DNA of 64,000 nt, taken from Hypericum androsaemum. Its lineage: Eukaryota; Streptophyta; Magnoliopsida; Malpighiales; Hypericaceae. Position 1 is the first letter of the stretch. Each line of letters begins with the position of its first letter. Location: positions 14,009,106 through 14,073,105 of the forward strand of contig OZ023196.1 in the NCBI GenBank assembly GCA_963995505.1, given 5' to 3'. The translations under genes and the position numbers were made by a program. Below, in pieces: positions 56,406-64,000 of the stretch. The notes under the pieces are model-generated. The model was not told the origin of the DNA. It worked only from the letters and a program-made list of their open reading frames with translations, and did not search any database.

Positions 56406-57774
56406 GAGCTTTCGAGGGTAAATTAATGGAAAAACTTTAGTTTATACTTTTTCAGGTGTCGGTGGATAAAATTGAGTATTTTTTTTGTAAGTATAAAATT
56501 GAATAGATCAGGTACTTTATGTAATTAGTTGCTTGCATAGGTCAAACTGACATATTTAATCGTATTTGTTTATTAAGCAAATTCGATCCAAAATAATGTC
56601 GTATCGACAGAAATTTTTTGAAAAAAGAAATCAAAAGCTAAAAAAGTCAAACGACGTTGATTTTTCATTCTTTATTCTTTAATTTTTTGATTGACGAATA
56701 TATTTTTGGATATGGGTTGCTCAGTAAATGAACATGTCCGCAGATTTCGTTCATACAGACGTTTTATTAATTAGTCGAGTTATAAGTTTTTTCTTATAAT
56801 ACTAACACTTAATACTAAAGATAACCATGGGTTCAAATTCAGTGGGGACATGGGTCATCCTCATTGAAATGGATCAAAGGGAATGAAAAAGTACTCTAGG
56901 TATTATAAAAATTATTAGGGGTAATATTGGACAACTCTATTACAAAAAAGAAGCTTAATTAGGTTAGAAACAATTAAGTAAATAGAGAAACAAAATCAAC
57001 CAATTATACCTAAAATCACATTAGAATCTAATTAAACGACATGACAACCAAAAAAATGGGAGGAACCCTACACCAAATTCATTCATCCCGTCGCTGCAAC
57101 AAAACAAACACAAAAACCCTAAACCAAAAAATGCAGCCGGAATCAAACGCCGAGGCATTGTTGAGTGACGGAACCAATACAAGCCGATTAAATGAACGTA
57201 AATACTTACTCTCTTTATTTTTTCATATAAAAGTTTTCGTTCCAATTGGTTTTCATCTTGCTCAAATGGAAGTTACAATGTCCATCTTACATATATTTTA
57301 TTATAATTTCCATCGGCTTCGATTTTGTAGGAATACCAACAATGAACACATCTGACCAAAATCGTTGTAACGAAGGGCAATACAGTGTTTTCATGGATGA
57401 CAGTAATACTCGAATCTAATCATCCGCATTGTCGAGTTTTATTATCTCCAATAATGCATCGCATCAGGCTCATACTAGTGTTTATCTGAAAACACAGGCA
57501 TCGAAGCGGCGAGTTTAACAAACGATGAGAACAGCCCAAACGGAATAGGAGGTAAGTTGATCTATCTTTTAATAGGAAATCAATATAATGATTTATATAT
57601 AACTGACTCAACTTGTAGCTTAAAATATTTAGATTAGAATGTTGATGGGAGACTTACCCAAGAATATGTGATTTCCGATAGTAATCAACAACTTAGAAGT
57701 AAATTATATTCTTCAATTTAATCGTTAGTTTTATTGTGCTTTTACCGTGAGAAGAAGTAGAAAATTTGAGCGTA
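56406..57774. other. Spacer, possible 5' exons of the FAR1/FRS gene
   Basis: Mostly AT-rich. Positions 57132-57200 could be an exon: an ATG, MQPESNAEALLSDGTNTSRL, and a GT splice donor at ~57201. A second possible exon starts after TTTTGTAG at ~57330. Both are weak and unconfirmed. If real, they would be the 5' end of the gene whose DNA-binding domain begins at 58180. Confidence 0.3.
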
Positions 57775-58145
57775 CCTATATTGGTTTCTCCATATTGGTT
57801 TCCAGCTTGCATGTTATGGGCTTATAGCTTCTATGATATTGGTTAATTGATTAAATGATATTGGTTTCATATATTAGTTTCCATCCCCAATAATATCTGT
57901 TTCCTTGTAATTAATCTGTTATTGGTTTGCTTCTAATTTGCTTTTATTTTTTCTCTTTTCCGATATTGGTTTTCTTTCTTCTATGTTATTCGTTTATTGC
58001 TATCATAGTATTGGTTTTACCCTTGTGTGAAATTGGATTCCATCTTATTCAATATTGGTTTCCTTCTTATGTCATATTGGTTTTCGCCAACTTAAGTACC
58101 GGAAGCGTCCTCCTCTTATATTGGTTCCCTTCTATTTTGAAACTG
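57775..58145. repeat. Degenerate array of ATATTGGTTT units
   Basis: About thirteen copies of (A)TATTGGTTTY or close variants (ATTGGATTC, ATTAGTTTC, ACTGGATTC) occur in 370 bp at irregular 15-45-bp spacing, all in the same orientation. An isolated copy lies at ~57243. They sit immediately upstream of the FAR1/FRS reading frame, possibly within a 5' intron. Confidence 0.8.
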
Positions 58146-58179
58146 GATTCGATCTTATGCAAGTGAAACAGTTGAGGAA

Positions 58180-59808
58180 ATGGAGAAAAAAGAATGGTGG
58201 GAAAAAATGAAATTTCCAAAGGTGGACGAGACACTGAACTTCTACCTCTGTTATGCACACAGAAAAGGATTTAGCATGAGGAAAGATTATCAAAAACCAA
58301 AGATAATCAAAGGTGAAAAGACTGCAGAGATTTACTATATCAGATATCTATGCAATAAGGAGGGTGTTCGTAAGCGGGGTAAAGATCATAAAGAGCCTGG
58401 AACGCGGCCATATGAACGAAGAGAGGAAAGAACGGGTTGCAAAGCAATGATCGCATTCCACTTATCATCTGAGAAGTCATCTTATTTCATAAATGAATGG
58501 TATGTGCAACACAACCATGATCTCCTCGGTGGAGAGTTAGCTTACATGCTAAGATCAAACAGAAAGATGAATCTAATGCAAGAACAGATTGCTAGAATGC
58601 ACAATGATGCTGGCATTAAGAATAGGGCTTCTTATGAGGTAATGGCAATGGTAGCTGGAGGTGTGAAAAATCTTGGTTTTCTTCCTATAGATCTGAAGAA
58701 CCATCTGGGCACACGACGGCAAAAGACGATGAAAATGGGTGAAGCTACAGCGTTGCTAGAATATTTCAGAAAAGAGGCATATAAGAATCCATCCTTCTTT
58801 TATGAAATTGAAGTTGACAGTGACGAGCAGATAGCGAATATATTTTGGGCCGACAAAAGGATGCTGATGGACTACAATATCTTTGGTGATTCAATTGATT
58901 TTGATACCACGTACAGAACAAATAAAAACTATCGCCCATTAGGTAAATGACATTGATTCTAATATATATTATTATACGGCATAATTATTATCGGTATAAA
59001 TCACTAGTTCTGTATTGAATTAATTATTGTTATTTTGTTGTGCAGCTCTTTTTGCAGGATTCAATCACCATCGGATGACCTGCATTTTCGGAGCAGCTCT
59101 TCTGTTCGATGAGACAGCAGAATCTTTTCAGTGGTTGTTTCGGACATTCTTGAATTGCATGGATAACAAAGCCCCCGAGACAATATTCACAGACCAAGAC
59201 CAAGCAATTGCTAAGGCCATAAGTATGGAACTACCAGGTACATACCATGCACTATGCACCTGGCACATACTAGAAATGCGAAGAAGAATTTAAGTCATCT
59301 ATGCACAAGTGAAGTGTTAAAAGCATTCAATTATCTGATAAATGAAGCTGACGATGAAGAAGAATTTGATTATTTTTGGAATAAGATGATTCAAGAGTGT
59401 TTTCCACCAGGAGGGCACCAATGGATGAATTATATACATCATTTTCGAACACAATGGTCATCAGCGTGGGTTAGAGAATACTTCACTACTGGCATGGTTA
59501 CCACACAACTTGTTGAATCTTGCAACAGTAATGTACATGGATACTTGCAATCTGGCTACAACCTCATTGAATTCTTTACACATTTCAACAACATGGTTAA
59601 TAGTAGAAGGCGTGCAGAGAGAATGGCAGATTTTGAAGCCAAAACTAAGTTGCCCAACAATAGACATAAAAGCAGCTCATTGATTACGTCAGCTGAGGTG
59701 TACACTCATAAAATGTTTGAGAAGTTCCAGGAGGAATATGAAGAATCTTGTCGGTACCAGTTTGAACAAGTTTTGAATGGTAGCCCCCTGTCAGGTAACA
59801 AAAAGTAA
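58180..59808 (+). pseudogene. FAR1/FRS-type protein with MULE transposase domain, frameshifted and truncated
   Basis: Exon 1 (58180-58942) encodes a FAR1 DNA-binding domain (FYLCYAHRKGFSMRK, CNKEGVRKRGK, RTGCKAMIAF, VQHNHDL; residues ~15-120) and the start of the MULE transposase core (FGDSIDFDTTYRTNKNYRPL). An intron of 103 bp (58943-59045, GT...AG) joins G|CT to restore ALFAGFNHH. Exon 2 continues with GAALLFDETAESFQWLF and IFTDQDQAIAKAI. One base is missing near 59268, so WHI and NAKKNLSHL lie in different frames. The second frame is open to 59808 (LVESCNSNVHGYL). FAR1/FRS proteins are domesticated Mutator-like transposases that act as nuclear transcription factors, FHY3/FAR1 in phytochrome A signalling. 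The SWIM zinc finger normally following is absent. A truncated copia begins where homology ends. Confidence 0.88.
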
Positions 59809-60882
59809 CATAGATGGCGGCGAAGTGATTTTAGGGTTATTTAGATCTAAAGTCGTACGAAACAACCATAGCTTGCTATCCATGTCTTTGCGAATCCCAA
59901 CTACACTCAAACAATCCATGTCAAGCCTTTGCTCTCTCACACGAACCAACCTCATATGACCTGAGCTTTTTCCCACTTCATCAGACCCATTGATGTGACT
60001 CCACCTACAATAATGTTCCTCACTAACCTGTAGGTATTTTCTTTTACCCTTCATCCCTACCATCGCATCCTTCTCCACCTTCATTAGCATACCTTTATAA
60101 CTATCATTGTTATAATTCAAGGTCCCTAACAAAAAGAGATTACCAGGATGCATTGGACTTGATGAGACAGAAAGCCAGTCACCATCCGACCCGTCTGAAC
60201 ATGTGGCCATGGTTGTGGATGTAGATCCCTCCTCGTTGTCTTGATCCCCTGTTCATCCTGGATAGTCCCCTTCATGCGCCCTTCTCAGCACTTGAAGCCA
60301 CTTCTATTGAACTTCTTTGACTCCGACCTGGATCCTCTTCAACAACTCAGCTCGTGGCTCCTCATCATCCGCCAACCACAAGCGAATCTTCGCTACTGCC
60401 TTGGCCTCCAACTCTTCCCACTCTTGCTCCTCCATCTTCTCGGACTTCTTCTCCAAGAGCGCGATAACCATCCCTTGCTGTACGAGGAGATCCCTGACAC
60501 GCCTTTGCCATAACCCAAAATTTAATGAACCATCGAACTTCACAAGAGCAAATTTTGCACCGTCCGTCATCCTCCAACCCAAACTCTTGATACCACTTGT
60601 TATGAATTTAGTAACTAGAGAACAAGACCGCATAAAGAACACAGAATAAGAGAATTACGTGATTCGGCCTAATGTCTACGTCCACGGAGAGAGAGGAGAA
60701 CTTTTATTGATGAGTTTTCGAGCCACAAAGCCATACAAAAAACCTAGGGTAACATGTCTTTATATAGAGACAAACCCTTGGTGTACAAGTAACCGATCTA
60801 GGTCGGATTAGAAGTCCAAAACCTAGTCAGAATAGGAATAGAAATAGGAAATAAGTCTTTCCTATTTCTCGCCATCCCAACA
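59809..60882 (-). mobile_element. Truncated Ty1/copia (Tork-like), 5' part only
   Basis: On the minus strand: a 285-bp LTR (60882-60598, TGTTGGGATGG...TTCATAACA), primer site TGGTATCAAGAG (60595-60584), then gag starting MTDGAKFALVKFDGSLNF at 60570 (NFGLWQRRVRDLLVQQG, EELEAKAVAKIRLWLADD). Gag is broken at ~60304. Degenerate protease/pre-integrase sequence follows (MKVEKDAMVGMKGK near 60080), ending at ~59809. RT, RNase H and the 3' LTR are absent. Gag resembles Tnt1/Tork elements, the same lineage as copia C but another family. Confidence 0.83.
60598..60882 (-). repeat. 5' LTR of the truncated minus-strand copia
   Basis: 285 bp, TG...CA, with TATA-like CTATATAAAG (minus strand, near 60765) and CTCATCAATAAAAG (near 60705) as TATA and poly(A) signals. 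Only one LTR is present. Confidence 0.85.
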
Positions 60883-60928
60883 GACCGCCTATCTGAAAGA
60901 AGAAATGGTGGATCTCCTTAATGCCATT

Positions 60929-63545
60929 TTTTTTTAATGAGAACGAACCTTTATTAATAAGAAAAGAAAAGACTACAGAACGGGGAGAGCAATGGGAGAA
61001 AAAGAAGATGAAAACGAATGAAAATAAAAGCCAAGGCCTAAACATGTAACCATATTGGCAAACCTGTTGCCATATCTAGTGATTCACCAAGGCAAACCCA
61101 CAAGATGGGTAGACCAAGGTGAGAAAATCGGCAGCGGCACATCAAAAGTCCACCTCATACTCCAACCAACGTAGATCCTTACCAGTATAGGTAGTCCCAG
61201 TCTTCTTCCTCGCTTGAAAGCGAGTGTTCTTGGCAGGTGGTAGATCAAAATCCTCCAAGTCCGACTGCGAATCCACTTCGTCCGCCCAATTGTTCTTCAA
61301 CTTCTTCATAATCGAACCCATGAACTTCAATGAGTCCGGAAGATCATCGTTGTCAGAAAAAGCAACGACTCCATTGCCCTCGTGACCCGGGATAGGCATG
61401 AGATCTATAGCAGGTGAAGCAGAGTCGCGGCCCAAAATAGATGGGGACGGTCCCTGTATTATTGAGATTCCCTTGCCAAGGAAACCCGGCTTCAAACCCT
61501 TATGCTTGGAGCCCTTAGAACCGAATGAGCGAGTAGGTAAACCCCCACCCGCGGCAACATATACCGCCTTCCTAGCCTCAGCCTTTGCTAAATCCTCAGA
61601 AGACAGTGATGCCAATAACTCAGCCAAGGAAGGGCCATTCTTGTGCCCCTTTTTCTTGCCCGAAGCTGACCTAGACTTAGAACCCGATGAGTCAGTCACT
61701 TGTGAAGCCGGCGTCAACGGCTCTATTATAATCGGGCTTAAAAATACCTGACATGTATCTTGAGAGGGCAAAACCTCCTCAATCATTATACCACAATCCC
61801 CCTCAATGTTATTTGTACTTGGCACTGGAGACTGCTCAGGAACTTCATCAAGCACCAGCAACTGGACCAAATCAATCGAATCCACAATCTGACCTGTACT
61901 TAATGGAGAACATTTGTCACCGGGCAGAATTTCACCCTCTTCCCTCGCTTCTTCACAAAGAACGTCGACACCGTTAGCCGTGGTAGCAATAGCTCCCTTG
62001 GAAAGGGGCAAAATCACAGCTCCCTCAAGCTGAGCGTCATGCGATACAGCCACCTCTAAGCCCTTCTCCAAAATTGCAATAGCATGATTGCATCCCAAAA
62101 TCTTGACATTCCTAACTTGCGAGTCAATAATCAAGTCCTTTTCTGCAACATATGTACCATGCACAAAAAAGACATTAGGGACATGAAGTGCCACCGAATC
62201 TCCATCCTCTTGATCTTCCTCTTCGCGTACTACCTGTTTCACAAAGTTTTCCAATACAGTAATAAGGGCAAGAGATGAGCACTCTACAACTTCAATGCTG
62301 GTTGGAGAACTAGGGGAGCACTCATTCTTTTGTTGCCACACCTGCTTCCCTATAGACCTCTTGGGACCCTGATCCTGCATCACCTGCTTCTCCCTAGCAA
62401 TTTCGTGTCTATTGCTTTCAGCTTCAACCCGTGGGTGCAGTTTACGGCAAGAGTCTAAATCATGACCAATGATTTTGCAACGCTCGCAAAAAGGAGGCAA
62501 ATTCTCGTACACCACATCAACTAAGACCGTGCCCTCCTCAAGCTTCAATACAACTTCTTTCCGATGAGGCTTGGACATGTCTAGTTCCACCAAAACCCGT
62601 ACCAATGTACCATTAAACCTATTTAATGCAGTCAAGTCTGATCGAATGGGGTTACCAATGGCCGCAGCTAGTCCAAATATGATATCATTGGTGACATGTT
62701 CCATGCTCAACCCCTCTAATATAATCCATACCTTCGTAAAAGAAGAGGAAACCTTCGTGGGCTTAAAATAGGGTACCCATGGCTGCAAGTAGAGACATCC
62801 CTGAGGAAGTCTCCATTCTGAAGAGCTCCAAACTACGTCCTTATCGTGCTCATTCACAAACTGAAAACCAAAGTACCCTAGGCCAAGAGGAAGCAACTTC
62901 CACGATTGCACAGACCAAACTTTGGAGATAGCAGCTTTCAAGTCAAATGTCGAGCAAGGTTTGGAGCCTCTCGGCATCACTAACCTTCCAATCAAAGCGC
63001 GCTTCCCAAAGTTTGCATAAACTGATGATCTCTCTGCATCCAATTCAATGACCATACGCTCGCCATTGAGGACTGGCTTAATTTACGTACCTTCTTGGAC
63101 CCGGTCAGATCGCGGGTGGAGCGAGGCCACGTAGGACATCTTCTCCATGGCGTTCTCTGCTGGAGCCATAGGAGTCGGTGTCGTAGTAGTCTCCGCAACC
63201 CCATCATTGCTCGCCTGTATATCTTCAGGTGTTGGCCTCGTACCCTTCACAGCCTGCCCCACACCCTCTGTCAGCCCAAGAGCCAGCGCCTGTGAAGGGT
63301 TACCGACTATTGGGGTAAGAGAGGTGTAGAACTGGTGAAGGAGAGGAAGGATGACGGATTGAAGCGCCATGAGAACTTTCGGATTCAGCCCTAGCGAAGG
63401 GCAGGGATTAGGCGGCGGCGGCAGAAAACCTCCATCTGAGGGCCTCAACGGGGCCGTAAGAGATATTGGAATAGCAGCGACGGTGGTAGAACTCGAAGCC
63501 CTAGCCGAGAGAAGCCAGGGGGAACCACCTAGGCCGTCGACCCAA
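60929..63545 (-). mobile_element. ORF1-only LINE-derived retroposon
   Basis: A 2.6-kb minus-strand insertion flanked by a perfect 20-bp duplication (60909-60928 and 63546-63565, TGGATCTCCTTAATGCCATT). It ends, in its own orientation, in TTATTAATAAAGG...CATT and a poly(A) run of ~8 (60929-60936). Target duplications of this length with a 3' poly(A) are the mark of LINE-type target-primed reverse transcription. It contains a CpG-rich 5' part, one ORF1-type gene and a ~210-bp 3' UTR, and no endonuclease or reverse transcriptase. The exact duplication implies a fairly recent event. It was probably mobilised in trans by a full LINE. Confidence 0.9.
61142..63055 (-). CDS. LINE ORF1-type protein: DUF4283 and CCHC zinc knuckle
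   Basis: 637 codons open from MVIELDAERSS. The same frame extends upstream to 63448 (MRPSDGGFLPPPP) but is broken by a single TAA at 63083-63085, so the natural protein was ~769 residues. The DUF4283 domain (RNA-binding-like, plant LINE ORF1) spans ~residues 15-100: ALIGRLVMPRG, LLPLGLGYFGFQF, GCLYLQPWVPYF. It is followed by VWIILEGLSMEHV and a zinc knuckle CERCKIIGHDLDSC (C-x2-C-x4-H-x4-C, ~residues 195-208). The long C-terminal part is acidic and low-complexity, ending LRWLEYEVDF. ORF1 proteins bind LINE RNA as chaperones. Whether the 637-residue form is made is unknown. The domain start lies just after the stop, so a re-initiated product would keep both domains. Confidence 0.85.
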   Translation of the reverse strand: MVIELDAERSSVYANFGKRALIGRLVMPRGSKPCSTFDLKAAISKVWSVQSWKLLPLGLGYFGFQFVNEHDKDVVWSSSEWRLPQGCLYLQPWVPYFKPTKVSSSFTKVWIILEGLSMEHVTNDIIFGLAAAIGNPIRSDLTALNRFNGTLVRVLVELDMSKPHRKEVVLKLEEGTVLVDVVYENLPPFCERCKIIGHDLDSCRKLHPRVEAESNRHEIAREKQVMQDQGPKRSIGKQVWQQKNECSPSSPTSIEVVECSSLALITVLENFVKQVVREEEDQEDGDSVALHVPNVFFVHGTYVAEKDLIIDSQVRNVKILGCNHAIAILEKGLEVAVSHDAQLEGAVILPLSKGAIATTANGVDVLCEEAREEGEILPGDKCSPLSTGQIVDSIDLVQLLVLDEVPEQSPVPSTNNIEGDCGIMIEEVLPSQDTCQVFLSPIIIEPLTPASQVTDSSGSKSRSASGKKKGHKNGPSLAELLASLSSEDLAKAEARKAVYVAAGGGLPTRSFGSKGSKHKGLKPGFLGKGISIIQGPSPSILGRDSASPAIDLMPIPGHEGNGVVAFSDNDDLPDSLKFMGSIMKKLKNNWADEVDSQSDLEDFDLPPAKNTRFQARKKTGTTYTGKDLRWLEYEVDF

Positions 63546-63565
63546 TGGATCTCCTTAATGCCATT

Positions 63566-64000
63566 AAGAATGCAGCTACAGGGATGTGATTTTAACGAGT
63601 CTTTAAAATGTAGCTTTATTTTGCTACATGTAGTATGATGGTTTTAGACGTTTGACTCTAGGTTATATCAGTTTGGTATATTTTTTAAATATGCTAATTA
63701 TATGGGCTGTGACAAATCTTGTGACAAATCTTCCCCCGCTAAAAATTACCCAAACAGGTACTTATAACAAAATTAAAAAGGGAAAACTACTTTGCCAGAA
63801 AGGAAAACCAATACTGTTCAACTTTTATTCTCGCCAACAATGTAAATATATTATACCATTTATAGATTACAGAAAATCAACAAGTTTGGATGCTACCTGG
63901 TCGAAATCCAATAACAACCTAATATTCTTCTCTTAAAAGAAAATAAATCTACGTCATTTGGGTTATAGCTAGTCAATCTAAGAGGTATGGAATTCGAATC
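63566..64000. other. Right-hand flank
   Basis: Joined across the retroposon, 60883-60928 plus 63566-63588 reads TAYLKEEMVDLLNAIKNAAT, then GM and a stop. This could be the last codons of the FAR1/FRS gene, but it is too short to prove. After 63590 I see only AT-rich sequence with one direct 12-bp repeat (TGACAAATCTTG at 63710-63721, TGACAAATCTTC next to it). Confidence 0.3.

Noticed and set aside
63652..63936. 94-codon reading frame in the right flank
   Set aside because: AT-rich, no motif, no conserved context. Consistent with chance.

Overview
The window looks like nuclear DNA of a dicot plant. It is AT-rich, eukaryotic and intron-containing. It carries a cluster of LRR-XII (EFR/Xa21-type) receptor-kinase relatives, one SAUR auxin-response gene and a FAR1/FRS-type gene, all buried in nested plant transposable elements. 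The species cannot be read from the sequence. There are no prokaryotic features.

Layout. 47-7968 is a complete but dead Ty1/copia element (A) with CCATA target duplications. 7969-11280 holds an inverted pair of LRR-gene promoter segments, one arm of which carries a minus-strand solo LTR and a 152-bp tandem duplication. 11286-16812 is a Tork/Tnt1-like copia element (C). 17806-18863 is the first LRR ectodomain, cut off by copia element D (18864-24554). 24906-25376 is an orphan kinase tail. 27579-30037 is a second LRR pseudogene whose kinase region has been replaced by copia and gypsy debris. 30245-33252 is a four-element nest: a miniature LTR element (TRIM) holding a Cassandra-like TRIM with 5S-rRNA-like LTRs, which itself holds a TIR element, plus a Mutator-type MITE. 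35802-37364 is the only intact LRR reading frame, with a signal peptide but no membrane anchor or kinase. 37445-37948 (minus) is the SAUR gene. 39265-40217 is a truncated LINE. 42033-52268 is copia element B, a sister of A, inserted in a long-TIR element and itself split by a gypsy-like solo LTR. 52724-56397 holds three TIR elements. 58180-59808 is a FAR1/FRS gene with one intron and a frameshift, followed by a truncated minus-strand copia and by a minus-strand LINE-derived retroposon carrying only ORF1, with a perfect 20-bp target duplication.

How it fits together. The host backbone seems to be an LRR receptor-kinase cluster that expanded by duplication, as the repeated promoter blocks show, and then lost its kinases to transposon insertion and deletion. 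Three ectodomains lack kinases and two kinase tails lack ectodomains. Only the LRR-only ORF, the SAUR gene and perhaps the LINE ORF1 could still encode proteins. Target duplications could be read for most insertions, so much of the insertion order can be reconstructed. Copia elements A and B share one internal RNase H deletion, which suggests they moved after their own RNase H was lost.
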